A program made the position numbers and the translations under genes. A stretch of 64,000 nucleotides of DNA, taken from assembly GCA_025716815.1 (NCBI GenBank), contig JAIXMN010000040.1, forward strand, positions 160,589 through 224,588, given 5' to 3'. Positions 1 through 11,448 of the stretch are shown one piece after another. This DNA is from Dichotomocladium elegans. Taxonomy: Eukaryota; Mucoromycota; Mucoromycetes; Mucorales; Lichtheimiaceae. Each line of letters begins with the position of its first letter. Position 1 is the stretch's first letter. Below the pieces are notes generated by a model. That model was not told the DNA's origin. It saw only the letters and a list, made by a program, of their open reading frames with translations, and ran no database searches.

Positions 1-263
1 CTCGGGGACGAGCGGGAACTGGACTTTCCACAGCTCCCGGCACTGCGAAAGATTTTCTTGGGTGGCCCTGATGGCGGCAAAGGCGGCTTGGCGTGCTTCT
101 TGCGACGCGCCTTGTTCGTGTACAACACGATTCCACGCTCTTGTCAAGTCGCCTAGTTCGGCGACGAAGGTGCGGCAGAATGACAAGGCTGCATCCTGTG
201 GCGACGCATGGTCTGAGAAGACCGAGCCATTCTGGCTGGTGCCAGCAGACACGGGGGTGCCGA

Positions 264-354
<91 letters not shown>

Positions 355-372
355 GCTGGTGGTGGTGTTCAT
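1..372 (-). CDS. Gag-like protein of LTR element Ty3-a, poly-Asn N-terminus, runs off left edge
   Basis: A minus-strand frame opens at ATG 372-370 and stays open to base 1, so the gene continues outside the window. It begins Met-Asn-Thr-Thr-Thr-Ser, followed by about 30 consecutive AAC (Asn) codons. It then becomes a normal-looking acidic/helical stretch containing the segments FCRTFVAELGDLTRAWNRVV and CRELWKVQFPLVPE. The first in-frame stop upstream is a TAA near 455, so ATG 372 is the natural start. It lies about 70 bp downstream of the 5' LTR (442-840, minus), the place expected for gag. I infer a structural Gag from position; no capsid or zinc-knuckle motif is reached inside the window. 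The Asn tract comes from a trinucleotide repeat and its length is probably variable. Confidence 0.6.
265..354. repeat. (GTT)n trinucleotide microsatellite, ~30 units
   Basis: Uninterrupted GTT/AAC repeat, read on the minus strand as ~30 Asn codons in the Ty3-a gag. A shorter GGT/GTT-rich stretch continues to about 420. Confidence 0.95.
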
Positions 373-441
373 GTTGTTGCTGTTGTTGTTGTTGTTTTTT
401 TGGTGGTGGTGGTGGTGGTGATGAGAATTCACGAAAAAAAG

Positions 442-840
442 TGACGTGGATGGGTCTTAACAGACGATAGTAAGTCGTGAGACTCGAAGGTAGTGAACTT
501 TATCAGAGAAAAGAACAAAGATTGCTAATACGAGTGTACGTCTGTATAAACCAAACTGCCAGCGGAGTGGCCCTCACTACTAAAATTATTCTACTTTTGA
601 TATCGCGACACAAATCACTCAGGACACGACACCAGTTAAAAGGTTGATAAAGAAGTTCATCATTTACCCTTGTGATTATAACTGCGTCCTGAGACAGGTC
701 TGGGATATAAATTATGAATCCGGATAGCGCGAGAGTAATTATGATAACGGCGCTCAAAGAGTGAAACAAAGTGTTGATGTCCCATATAATCCAGGGACAC
801 TGCTGTTAGGTAAGAAAATAGTCGTGGATACGACACACAC
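442..840 (-). mobile_element. 5' LTR of Ty3-a
   Basis: The minus strand from about 840 (TGTGTGTCGTATCCACGAC) is closely related to the solo LTR at 51051-51435. They share the stretch around 640-775, including the same spurious short ORF. Orientation is set by the solo copy, which has TTATAAATAGG and a downstream AATAAA on its plus strand. The 3' boundary near 442 is approximate because the last ~50 bp diverge from the solo copy. The gag start follows immediately to the left. Confidence 0.7.
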
Positions 841-848
841 ATGGTGAT

Positions 849-1500
849 ATGATAACTGGCGGGCGTGGTACGATGGTCCCGATAGACCTCCTGGAGACTA
901 TTCAGCTCCAGACCAACATATTGGCACAGGCCCTAACACGACGTGAAGAACCGGACCGCCAACAAGCAGCATTGTTCCAACAACAGGCGGAAGCCTTCGC
1001 AGCACAGCAAGCCCAGCTGGTGCAGTGGGCCTGACAGAGGGACGAAGACTGGAAGGCGTATACCCAGCAGAGGGAACGTCAGTATGAAGGTGCGATTACG
1101 CAGCTCTCTACAAGCATCCATAGCAGCTACGAGGATGCACGGCATGCAACCCCAGGCACGGAGTCACTAACCCTGAAGAAGAAATTAGGGTCCTTAATTG
1201 ACATTCTCGAACAGCGGGAGGCAAAGGAGGTAAATCGATTTGAGCAAAACGAACGACAACCTCAGGACAGCAGGCAGGCACCAGCCACAGTGGATACCAC
1301 ATGGGTGGAAACGATCCAAAACTTAACTAGGGCGTTGCAAAGGATGCAGCAACCAGCAACCGCAGCAGAAGCGACAATGAATCAGTCACGACGAGGACGT
1401 CAGGCAAGAGTATCCGACGACTTATCAGATTCAGAGAGCAGTCGGGAACGGTGGGAAACCCCACCGCTAATGGCCTCCGATCACCTAGTGTTACTTCTGG
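849..1500 (+). pseudogene. Gag-like coiled-coil fragment (Ty3-b, 5' part)
   Basis: A plus-strand frame from ATG 849 (or ATG 873, MVPIDLLETIQLQ) gives a Gln/Ala-rich, coiled-coil-like sequence typical of Gag N-termini. It contains AALFQQQAEAFAAQQAQLV and, later, LGSLIDILEQREAKEVNRF. One in-frame TGA lies at 1032-1034, with the same frame continuing cleanly beyond it. Near 1470-1500 the plausible Ser/Thr-rich continuation is in another frame, so there is at least one frameshift. It abuts the Ty3-a LTR at 840. It may be the N-terminal part of the gag at 1860-4230 or a fragment of another element; I cannot tell which. Confidence 0.5.
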
Positions 1501-1859
1501 TACCACTTCGGTGTTACCAACCATACCTCCTCGATGGTCGTGAAATCATCTTCATCAGACATCCCCTGATAGTCGCGACTATACATCCATCTCATCAAAT
1601 CTTTTCCCCATACGTATCAACTCCATCTATACCATATCATCACTAACACATATAAATATCGAGCAATCCAGCAGTATCAATAAACCTCAGTTCTCTACAT
1701 CCAAGTTATACACTTGACTTATTTTTACCTCATCCTCAGTATTGATCTGTGGCGCCGGCATTACCACTAAGTCCCGCACGAGAACTCCCCAGACAACTGA
1801 CTCAATCAAGGAGGTAATAGCCAGCCCTATTTCACTAACTTTATATTTTTAGAGCCAAT
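1501..1859 (+). other. Decayed stretch with LTR-like core promoter/poly(A) module
   Basis: No intact frame. A TATAAATA at about 1652 is followed ~25 bp later by AATAAA near 1678. This spacing recurs in the recognisable LTRs of this window (e.g. 48749, 60829), so an eroded LTR may lie here. A CTAAC plus T-rich AG acceptor-like string at 1832-1852 is also present, but I could not build a frame-consistent intron. Confidence 0.35.
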
Positions 1860-4230
1860 CAGCAACTCTTATCTACAGCCAGAACCAATCTGAATTACTT
1901 GTCACTCGTACAACCAAACACCAGAGTAACACGTGGTGCTCACTACAGGGGGCGTCTATCAATACCCCTCCCATCACAGAATCAACAATTTCCAATAGAT
2001 ACCGCAATTTCCACAAACATGACCAACAACGACAATCCGAATGCCGCTGACAAAAAACGTGACCACAAAAATACAGTACCTGTGTTGGCACAAAGCATGG
2101 AGCCACTTGGTTATTGAAACCAACTCAACGATTTCTACGGATACGAGGGAGAAGATTTCCGTTATTTCCGAGACTCTCTAGAATCACACTTTGCAGTATA
2201 CGACGTAGTAGCCGAAGCACGTAAAGCAAGCATCCTAGTAGCCCAATGCAAGAAATACGCCCGCTCCTTCATTCAACAACATATCCGCACAACCCCCACA
2301 CTCCGGAGCAAATACACAGACCTCATACAATTACTCGAGGGCGAATACAGGATTTTCAAGAAGAACTTTGCCACAAATTTTAGTTGTTCATATAGACCGT
2401 CTAGGTTTTTCGTTTTTTTTTGCTTCAAATTCGAATACAAATTTTAGTATTTCGTTGCTACCCTTTCGTCAAATTTAAAGGCAATAGAAGCAAGAACATC
2501 TAAATCAAGGCTATATGTGAGTCTTCCTTCTCCTCCTTTTACACCAGAATAATTTTGGGAGACCAACCATTTATGTTTCATTCTAATTTCAAAGGAAGAA
2601 GAGAAACGAAATACTAAAATTTGTATTCGAATTTGAAGCCAAAAAAACGAAAAACCTAGACGGTCTATATGAACAACTAAATTTTGTGGCAAACTTCTTC
2701 TTGAAAATCCTGTATGTAACTGAAGACATGATCGAAAACTACAAGATCGCTTTCGAACAAATCACCCAAGGAGAAACTGAATCGCCACGCATGTTTCTGG
2801 GCCGCATTCAACAAGCAGCGAACCTTGCCGAATTTGCCGAACATGAACTCACCTCTCTTACTTTCAACAAATTCAAGACTGGCCTTCTTCCCCAAGTTAA
2901 AAGGCACTGTATCACCATGGGAGCTTCTTCTTTCGAACAATATAAAGCCTATGCCAACGCCTACTGGAGAGGGACCTACGGGACAACATCATATCCACAG
3001 GAAGACCCATTTTCCCAACCAACAACAGAGGACAACGTACCAATCTCCTGGAGACCTCGTCATAAAACAGACCACAGACGTCGGGACACCAAACTTCAAG
3101 ATGGATCAAGCCAGCAACGAAACGGTGAATACTCTCCAGTTACTGGACTCATCAACCAGATGAAGAATCTAGAGTTATACCAACATGACAATCAACAAAC
3201 CATATACAACCAAGAAAATGGCAGCCTTGAAAACATGATCCGAAGGCTGATACGCGAGGAAACTCGTTGAGCAAACGATAACCTCCACAACCAGCCACAT
3301 AACAACTACCGCAACCACTACCAAGGTAATCGATATAACAATCCAGATAGGTTTTACGATAATCGACCAAAACGGGACTACGGCCAACAACGAAATCACA
3401 ACGATCACCGCAATAATTATCAACAGGAAAACAGGCGGAACGACTATCGACAAGACCGTCCCTATCGGGGTAATCAAAATGGATATCAACGAAACCAAAC
3501 CCACCATCATCCTTACCACGCCGGACAGAACCCTACCTTGATGCCAGCAAACTCTCCAAACCGCAATACTGGGACCTTATCCGCCCTCATCGAATCCGAC
3601 TACGACTACGACGACGAGTACAACGACGATTTATATGAACCTGAACACATGAGCTCGTTCAACAACGACTTCTATGAGGACAGCTACGTCCCCGAGCTGA
3701 ATTATTGAGAAAACGAACTTTTCGCTGCCACGCAAAAAAGGGCCGTCGAGGACCACCCTTTGATGACAGACGACGGCCGAGTGCAAAAAGCAAAGAAACG
3801 CGTTTCATTCACCCTGCCCCTCAAGAAACAATTCATGAAAACAGCAACGGAAGCAGAATCGACGCAAGAATATACTCCAGACCCCGTCCTCAACGCGACT
3901 ACTCCACCACGAAATGACTTCGCTAAACTAAACAGCCAGTTCCCCAACATGCATACCGCTGTTAACGCAGACCCAGTCTTTGGAGAAACTGCATACGGGG
4001 GAACAAACACGACACCGTCTGGTCCAAGTAAAATGACCGGCCCTCAATGGCAGACGTTCCGGAACGACTTTCAAGACATGGACCTCGATTCGGATCAAGA
4101 AAAAACAGAACCCACGGCCATCTATAGTAAGAAAAACACTAACAAAAATAGAACCCAGACTACTCTGAAGAAAAATACCAGCAAAACAACCAAGGGAACT
4201 AAGAAGAACCGCGACTACGATATCACCAGT
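1860..4230 (+). pseudogene. Gag polyprotein remnant (Ty3-b), MITE-interrupted and TGA-riddled
   Basis: One frame, once the 365-bp MITE plus its TA duplication (2348-2714) is removed, runs from about 1860 to the hAT end at 4230. The capsid-like part spans the insertion: FYGYEGEDFRYFRDSLESHF before it and FEQITQGETESPRMFLGRIQ after it. An Asn/Tyr/Arg-rich stretch follows (3271-3500), then an acidic Asp/Tyr-rich segment and a Lys/Thr-rich tail. Three in-frame stops break it, all TGA: 2115, 3268 and 3706. Each is followed by good continuation in the same frame, which suggests CGA (Arg) decay. Protease and pol are missing because the hAT element begins exactly at 4231. Gag identity rests on composition and order, not on a zinc knuckle, which I do not see. 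Confidence 0.6.
2348..2712. mobile_element. MITE copy 1 (365 bp, TA target duplication)
   Basis: Begins CAGGATTTTC, ends GAAAATCCTG, flanked by TA on both sides. The outer ~105 bp of each arm are inverted copies of each other. Removing the element plus one TA restores the gag frame. Non-coding. Confidence 0.93.
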
Positions 4231-4400
4231 TAGCGTTTCTCATTGACGGATCTGGATCGGATTGGATCCAATCCGGATCCACACCGCGGATCGAATTGCT
4301 CACACCGAATCCGATCCATTTGCTAAACGGATTGCAAATAGCAATCCGGATCCACACCGCTTCAATCCGTCCCAATCCGTCCCAATCCGTGATCCGTAAT
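4231..4400. repeat. hAT sub-terminal GGATC-type repeats (transposase 3' side)
   Basis: Dense repeats of GGATCC, GGATCGG and AATCCGT words within 170 bp of the terminus. They are mirrored at the other end (9235-9451) and at both ends of copy 2. Such arrays are commonly transposase binding sites in hAT elements; that role is inferred here. Confidence 0.7.
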
Positions 4401-4955
4401 GCTGAAATGAGGAGATTTATTAAAACACATCAATAGAGCGAAATTGGAAAGAATATGGCCATTCGGCAATACTGTCAGAACGGAGAAAGGTGAAAACCGA
4501 AGTTGATTTTAAGATGACATTAGCAGTTGTAGTAAAAAATTAAGCGTCAAAGAACAGAAAATCCCAATAGGAATTAAAAAAGTTGGAGGGTTTGATCCAT
4601 AGAAGGCAAAGTGGTATAATTGCTGACGCGGGAGCCATTTGGAACGCTTCTGATGTCTGGCAGAATGGCTTCAGACTAGCTAGTTATGCCTATGGTTGTG
4701 GCTGGGTGACGGTCACAAGCTGAACAATTTAATTTTGCACCCATGCCCACCACATTTCAAAGCTGGTCTGCCTTCAGAGAAACCGCGTACGTAATTGTAC
4801 TGCGAAACCATCAACAAAGTATTATTAATCGATGTTAATTGCTGCAATTACAGCGACGCGAAAGCTTTTTTTATTTATTTACGAGACTCACGCTTAAGGT
4901 GACATCTTTCTAGCATAAACAATCTTCTTTTAGTTTGCCGCCTGCTAACGCCCAT
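4401..4955. other. Non-coding hAT interior between transposase stop and terminus
   Basis: No open frame of note. The sequence is almost the same in copy 2 (40781-41340), as expected for the 3' untranslated end of the element. Confidence 0.6.
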
Positions 4956-7305
4956 CTACTCGCCGAAATATGTACACCACGAGTTGACAAGTACACTCTC
5001 GCGAAGCTTTGCAGGATTGAGCCGATTTCTTGATGCTGGAATGTAATGCTTTGCTCGTGAAAATGTGCGCTCCGAACCGACTGACGATGCTGGTATTGCC
5101 AGGTATCTGCGCGCCATTGTCTTCAGCTCTTTCCATTCGTTCACCTCGCCGCGCCAGTAGTTGAGAACAAGCTCCTGATTGACACCGTTTGTCTCATCAA
5201 ATATACAATTTGCGGAGACGTATGCCTGCAGCTGGTCAGCAATCCTTTGCGGCCTCCTGATTAAGGCATCTGGATTGCAAATGGACGACTCATGACCAGC
5301 AATCGGCTTGTACGCTTCCCAGGTCGCTTGCACTTGCTCTTTCGCAACATCACCGAAGTGTCCCCAGTTCTCGTCCTCCCACCATTGGAGTTTCAGCCGT
5401 GGATCCATAGCAGTCGCGACAGCAAAGGCATGTCCTTCGGCCTTGCAGTAGTAGCCTTTTAATTTTGCCCATCCACAGCGTGCTGCTTCTGATAGCGCGG
5501 GCCATTCCTACGAATCAACATATAAGTTTGGTGTCTGGAATCGCTTCACTGTAACCTCGCTTACATTTTTCCAGTCCTCCTCAAAGTTTTCCAGATGGTC
5601 AAGCAACCGGTTATATGAGAGAATTACAAGGTTCAAGGTTGGGTATGTCGCGCCAGAGAGCAGTGGTGTCAGTTTGGCAAATTCGTGAAGCAATAATGAA
5701 ACTTTCTCCAAGCACAACCATTCGTCATCAGACAGTACATATTGTTCAAGTCCTGGAATGTTGTGACAAGTATTGTTGTATGCGCGTCTGACCTCCAGCG
5801 ACCGTTGAATCATCTCGTATGTGGAATTCCACCGAGTGCGGACGTCTAGGATTAAAGCGAGAGGGCTACTGGTGACCTGTTCCTCCACTTCAAACATGCC
5901 GTCAAAAGCACTACGGTACTGAGCAAGCCGCTGCGGAGATGCACGGATATTGACAATTCCCTTCCGTAGTTTGCGCAAGATGATACCTAAGGTGAGGATA
6001 TTTAGTCGCGTGGAAAAAGTGTGCTCATTTCATCTTTTTTTCTGATATTTACCTGGTGTGTTGTCATCTGGTCCTTCTTCTTCGTCCTCAAAAGCCCCTT
6101 GCTCGCTGTCAGCTGCCTCAGCCTTTAAACTGTCGCGGATCACACTCTGAGCAGCGAGATTAATAACGTGCGCGATGCAAGGAATACGATTTTCCGTTGC
6201 ATTAAAAACAGTGATGCCGACACTACGCTCGACTTGCTCGGCCATCTTGATCATATTTGACGCGTTGTCAGCAGTCAAAAAAAATGGTTTCCTTGAGAGG
6301 CCCCAGTCATTTAGGACCTTTCCAAAAGCGGCCGCCATGTTTGCTCCTGTGTGTGGTCCAACAAGCTCTTCGAAACCCAAAACAATCGACTGTTGTGTCC
6401 ACTCAGTGTCAATCCAATGAACGGTGACGCCGAGGAAGGCAGTTCTCCATTCGCTGGTCCAAGCGTCAACAGTATACGCCAGATTCTCTTGCTCTTGTAG
6501 GACGACAATAATCCGAGACTTGTAATACTCGTACAGGTGAGATACAGCGCGTGCAAGCGTATCGTTGGCTTGGCGGTTTGACTGCTCTTGGATTTGGTGC
6601 TGATTGCGCAAGGTTGAGTAATGTATGAAAGTGGCGATTCTCGACAATTGTAAATGGCAAAGCCGCAGACACACCGAAAAGCGCGAGTGCTTGTCTAAAC
6701 TGCTCATCGTTGAATTGGGGAGGGATGAGATCCCCACTACCTCTGAAGTGCCAGTCAAGGAATGTCCCTTGCTGGGTCGGCGTAAGCGACGTGTCCGCAG
6801 TAATGCAATGGGTCCCAAGGTGCTTCTTCAGAACAGTCGTGGAACCTCGTGGGTCCTTGTACCGCTTATTGCAACGTGATGCCTTGCTCCCAACGGTGAA
6901 TCGACACCAGTAATAGAGCGTATTGGTTACTGGATCTTCAACGGCGTCAAACCATTTGTACACCCAGTTCTTTCGGGCCTTGACGCTCACTCCTTCGGCG
7001 GACTGGATGGAGCTTGAGTCCTGGCCGCCGCCATTGCCATTGCCATTGTCCTCATCCCACTCGGAATCAATTGACGTGATGGAATCTTGGCGGTCAAGGG
7101 ACATAAAGCTGCCTCCCCTGGATAACCTGGGCATTCCCTGTTTCGAAATTGACAGCTCAGAAGGCAGGTCTCTAGTTAATATTTGATAACCTACATCAAC
7201 TTCAGAATCGCTGCTGACCATAAGATCAGAGGAACGTTTGCCAAGGTTAGAAGTGCTTGAGTTGGACATAGTGGATCTTTGGTAAGTGTCTGTATTTAAA
7301 GACAT
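4956..7305 (-). pseudogene. hAT transposase, three exons, frameshifted (copy 1)
   Basis: Same gene as in copy 2: exon 1 7305-6053, exon 2 5986-5565, exon 3 5507-4956, with GT-AG introns of 66 and 57 bp. Exon 1 encodes a BED-type zinc finger (Cys pair then HLGTHC) and the start of the RNase-H-like core (AYTVDAWTSEW, then FFLTADNASNM). Exon 3 ends in the C-terminal hAT dimerisation domain (RYLAIPASSVGSERTFSRAK). Relative to copy 2 there is one extra base in 6565-6572 (CCAAGCCAAC versus CCAAGCAAC), which puts the catalytic core out of frame. This copy should not make an active transposase unless the base is an assembly error. Confidence 0.88.
6565..6572 (-). other. Single-base frameshift in hAT copy 1 exon 1
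   Basis: One additional C on the coding strand compared with the same position in copy 2 (near 39167-39174). The frame switches from the BED-containing half to the catalytic half. Confidence 0.85.
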
Positions 7306-7403
7306 ATTAGTAACCAAGTGTGAGGTGAGCCAAGCTTGAATGATATTTACAAGAAAAAATAAAGTGCGAGGTACTTGATCCGTTTGTGGTAGTTGAGACG
7401 AGA

Positions 7404-7774
7404 TGAGGTGGATGGGTTAGAGAGAGTGAAAAAAGACAACTAGAAAAGTATCTTTGAGGTTGATGTTTATTCCTGAAAATAAAATAACTCTCTTTTATAA
7501 TAATTCTATTAGAACGGCGATGTAAGTGCTTAATCCTGTTAGGACATATCGGATGAGAGCATTCTCTTTTCATTGTCCTCTTCAAGACCAGTGATGGATC
7601 CTGGATAGAGGAAGTACCTTTGATAGGTGCAGGTATCCCGCCTCGCAGGCGGATCCGGAATAATGGTTCCTGAACATCAATATGCCAAATTCATCACCAT
7701 CTTAGTTTCAGGATATCGGCCATAGTGATGTGAAACCGGCTAAGCTCTCTTGCATGGATCAATATTCACCACTC
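7404..7774 (-). mobile_element. Solo LTR of the Ty3-d family inside hAT copy 1, upstream of the transposase
   Basis: 371 bp, the same length as the Ty3-d LTRs (16714-17084, 25598-25968), but more diverged from them. Same orientation as the transposase. It carries the TATTATAAAAGAG TATA region and ends ~100 bp before the transposase ATG. It is also present at the same place in copy 2, so it entered before the element duplicated. Confidence 0.88.
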
Positions 7775-9234
7775 CTTTTTTTAATACTTTCGAACGACAT
7801 TCATGCTATGTGCTCAAAGAATCAATAATGCTGTTGTTGCTTGAACAAAGCGTGTACCTGTCAAAAGAACCATTGGACCGACCATGATATCAGATATCTA
7901 TTCTGGGAACAAATGCTTGACAGAACGGACAGGTGTCGGAAAAAATTTTGAGCCAATTTCAGGCCCGGCAATTTCTTTATGCTCCTTCTATTTTCCAAAT
8001 GTGTTCGGACAGGCAATGGCAGTGCTGAGGTCATGCGACAAACAAGTCAATGCGTCATTCTCATGCCGGCCTTTCATTCACCTCCAAAGCATTATTAATG
8101 CCATTTACTATTGATACGTTGCTTTCAGCTACATTTATTTCACGATCATTTCACGCAATCAAGTCGATAAATTTTGCGAACAAGCACAATTTATTTGTCG
8201 CGAATTGAGCAATGTTGCGTGGCCCTCTTACCCCAGCTGCCTTTACGATCTCCCAGTTATCCTAATCAACCACAAATTGCAGTTTGATCCATTCCATTTA
8301 TATTACTGGAACACTTGATGCTTCCCTCAATTGTTGTGCGCCACAACAGCTCTGTTTATGGTAAGTGTTAGTGAGCTGTTTGACTTTTTCACCATTCGTT
8401 ATTTGTACCCGCAGCTATACTCGTCGCGATGTCCCTGGTGATTTGCAGTGGCTGCTACTTCTATCACCGACGTCGAAGGTGTATACTGTGCAAAGGAGAA
8501 TCGATTACTGTCAGTGAAGAGACGAAGAGGATCTTATATGGAATAAAAGGAATGTACAATACCGCCATCGGTATGAGGACAATAAAGAATATGCTACCAC
8601 ATGGAATGAAGATTAATATATGATAAAGAGAAGGGTGGAATAGTGGATTGAGATTTCTGAGAGAAGACGAGGATAGAATGACCAAAAGGCTGATGTTCCA
8701 CTATGGCGAAGTATAGAGATGACTATATGAGATGGATTATAGCTAGGGTTCCATGGGTGGAAATATGTATACTAAATCGAGGCGCAGGTTGCGTTTGTGA
8801 TCATTGCTTGGTGAAAACCAAGAAATACTGATCGCTGGAAAATGAGAAAAGGAAATACAGAAATATGGGGAAAAGCGCATGGCCGTGGAATGATTGATAT
8901 GGAAGGAATATTTACTTTCGAGGAGTTTGCGTGATTTTTTTACCTTTCACGTTCTGCAAATATAAAACCTGAGATATCCTAAAAGAGATGTGTATTGAGC
9001 CAGCTTCACATCGAAATACTACCAGCTATTATCTAAAGAGTCGGTCATTTCGCCAAAGTCAACTATGTATGAGCTATAACGAAGCTACATTTCTTGCTGG
9101 TTTTGTTTATTCCGCAACTTTGCACTAACTGTATTCCTCATTCTCAAACTCTCACATCCCATTTCTTGCACATCTGTAATTGCTATTGTTATACATTAAC
9201 AGGATTATAATGGTAGGAACCCAATGTCTAGGTT
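7775..9234. other. hAT interior with no supportable gene
   Basis: About 1.5 kb conserved between the two hAT copies. Short ORFs here (e.g. 7884-8114 and 8429-8623) are not preserved as coding: copy 2 differs by an indel in an A-run inside the first one. A GTAAGT near 8359 and a pyrimidine-rich CCCGCAG at ~8414 resemble an intron, but no convincing exons flank them. Confidence 0.5.
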
Positions 9235-9451
9235 GATTTGGACAGATCTAACGAATCGGAACAGATCCGCGAAGTGCAATTCGTATGCGATCCGGATCGG
9301 TTCAGATCCGTGAAGTGCAATCCGTATGAGATCCGGATTGCAAATGTCCTACACCGGATCCGCAAAATCTGAGATGAGGTCAATCCGAATCCACACCATT
9401 GCCTTTTGATCCGGATCGGATCATAAGATCCGGATTCGATGAGAAACCCTA
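9235..9451. repeat. hAT sub-terminal GGATC-type repeats (promoter side)
   Basis: Tandem-like GGATCGG, AGATCCG and CGGATTG words repeating every ~15-30 bp up to the terminus. Confidence 0.7.
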
Positions 9452-10315
9452 GTGCTCTCCGAAGGGTCAGCTCTCTGCATTCAGCGTACATCCCGCTGCA
9501 TTATGTACTCATGCATCCATTTGGGGAAGAAGGATGGTACCCCGATCTGTGGAGCCAGTCATCCCACGGTGCGCCTGTGAAAGTCACTCTGCGAACATAT
9601 TCGGCGTATATGCTCATGGTTCGTCAAGGCCCCAGGCAAACATTCGACCATCATTTCGGCAGGCTTTTCCAACAATTGTTGGTGGATAACTTCGCACGGA
9701 TTGAGAGTGCTCGCCTTGACTACCTACGTCAAAATCAGGATGACCTGCGAAGGGAGGTCTACAGTGGTATTGGTGATAATGTTGACCCGCGGCAGGTGGG
9801 GCAGCGGACCATCTTACCTTCAAGCTTTACTGGTGGGACGCGCTACATGAAGCAGATGGAGCAAGACGCGTTGGCGATCGTTCGTGAAAGGGGCGATCCA
9901 TCCCTTTTTATCACCTTCACATGCAATCCGCGATGGCCCGAAATTACACGAGAACTTCTCCCTGGACAGAAAACCCATGACCATCCTGACCTTTGCTCTC
10001 GAATCTTTTCCATGAAGATGAAGGAGATTATCAAGCATATCACCGATGATAGGTGTTTTGGCCAAGTCGATGGGTATGTGGCAACCGTGGAATTCCAAAA
10101 ACGCGGTTTACCACATATCCATATGATATTCATCCTTTCTGAAGAAGACCGACCAAATACGGTATCTGATTGGGATCGCTTTGTTTGCGCAGAACTTCCA
10201 GACGAGGCTACTCAACCAGAGCTCTTTCATACAGTAAAGGCGACAATGATCCACGGACCATGCGGGCAGTATAAAGCGGGCCAACCCTGTTGTGCAAAAA
10301 CTGGCAAATGCAATA

Positions 10316-10680
10316 CAGGATTTTCAAGAAGAACTTTGCCACAAATTTTAGTTGTTCATATAGACCGTCTAGGTTTTTCGTTTTTTTTGCTTCAAATTCG
10401 AATACCAATTTTAGTATTTCATTTCTCTTCTTCCTTTGAAATTAGAATGAAACATAAATGGTTGGCCTCCCAAAATTATTCTGGTGTAAAAGGAGGAGAA
10501 GGAAGACTCACATATAGCCTTGGTTGACATGTTCTTGCTGCTATTGCCTTTAAATTTGACAAAAGGGTAGCAACGAAATACTAAAATTTGTATTTGAATT
10601 TGAAGCCCAAAAAAACGAAAAACCTAGACAGTCTATACGAACAACTAAAATTTGTGGCAAAGTTCTTCTTGAAAAACCTG
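10316..10680. mobile_element. MITE copy 2 (365 bp)
   Basis: CAGG...CCTG with TA on both sides (10314-10315, 10681-10682). Inserted in the Helitron Rep frame. The right terminus reads AAAAACCTG rather than GAAAATCCTG, a minor change. Confidence 0.93.
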
Positions 10681-10848
10681 TAAGATGTTCCCAAAAAGCT
10701 TCTGCCCTGAAACACGCAAGAACAGTGACGGATTTCCGCTATATCGTAGACGCATGAACACAGCCCAAGGATATACATTTCCCAACCTTGACATTCCTGT
10801 TGATAATTCTTGGGTTGTTCCTTACAATCCATACCTGTCCTACAAATA

Positions 10849-11215
10849 CAGGATTTTCAAGAAGAACTTTGCCACAAATTTTAGTTGTTTGTATAGACCG
10901 TCTAGGTTTTTCGTTTTTTTTTTGCTTCAAATTCGAATACCATTTTTAGTATTTCGTTTCTCTTCTTCCTTTGAAATTAGAATGAAACATAAATGGTTGG
11001 CCTCCCAAAATTATTCTGGTGTAAAAGGAGGAGAAGGAAGACTCACATATAGCCTTGGTTGACATGTTCTTGCTGCTATTGCCTTTAAATTTGACAAAAG
11101 GGTAGCAACGAAATACTAAAATTTGTATTCGAATTTGAAGCGAAAAAAAACGAAAAACCTAGACGGTCTATATGAACAACTAAAATTTGTGGCAAAGTTC
11201 TTCTTGAAAATCCTG
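10849..11215. mobile_element. MITE copy 3 (367 bp)
   Basis: Same TIRs and TA duplication (10847-10848, 11216-11217), only ~170 bp from copy 2 and in the same orientation. The Rep protein resumes directly after it. Confidence 0.93.
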
Positions 11216-11448
11216 TATAACGCCCATATTAATGTCGAGATTTGCACAACATCCAGAGCGATCAAGTATCTGTGCAAGTACATCACAAAAGGTTCTGATC
11301 GAGCGCTGCTTGAGATTTCTGAAAACCAAATCCTGCCTCTGCCTCCACATCCGCCGCTACTACCACAACTCCTGCTCCTGTCTCTGCTGACAAGGACGAG
11401 ATCCTTCAGTACCAGAATGCGAGGTACATTGCACCAAGTGAAGCATTC

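Larger units (their letters stand above)
4231..9451 (-). mobile_element. hAT transposon, copy 1 (5221 bp)
   Basis: Ends TAGCGTTTCTCATTGA and TCGATGAGAAACCCTA form short inverted termini. Both ends carry many GGATC/GATCCG sub-terminal words. The transposase is on the minus strand. Nearly identical to, and inverted relative to, the element at 36302-41495. The 8 bases outside the two ends (TCACCAGT and GTGCTCTC) do not match. The left flank is gag and the right flank is Helitron, so the ends are not a simple insertion pair. Confidence 0.9.
9452..11448 (+). pseudogene. Helitron Rep-helicase N-terminal fragment with two MITE insertions
   Basis: The protein reads as the Helitron N-terminal (Helitron_like_N/Rep) region. 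It opens with SSLHSAYIPLHYVLMHPFGE, then ITFTCNPRWPEI, then the HUH nickase motif in QKRGLPHIHMIFIL. After the first MITE it continues with CPETR and GFPLYRRR; after the second, with NVEICTTSRAIKYLCKYITKG. A frameshift near 11310-11380 precedes a last recognisable piece, DEILQYQNARYIAPSEAFC, ending at 11448. The 5' end is cut by hAT copy 1 and the 3' end (second Rep tyrosine region and the PIF1-like helicase) by the Ty3-c LTR. Dead fragment. Confidence 0.9.

Noticed and set aside
503..769. Hydrophobic membrane-like ORF in the Ty3-a LTR, repeated at 51119
   Set aside because: It lies wholly inside an LTR and the shared sequence is explained by LTR homology.
2444..2692. ORFs within the MITE copies, including Phe-rich ORFs fused to the Helitron frame
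   Set aside because: They shift with each copy and read through inverted repeats; the MITE is non-coding.
849..4230. UGA recoded as a sense codon (alternative genetic code or Trp read-through)
   Set aside because: Intact genes here (hAT copy 2, Harbinger, Ty3-d, Ty3-c gag) have no internal TGA, and paralogues show Arg at the TGA sites, so mutation is simpler.
7884..8623. Two small plus-strand genes inside the hAT element
   Set aside because: They appear in both copies only because the copies are near-identical; an A-run indel breaks the frame between copies and no domain is recognisable.
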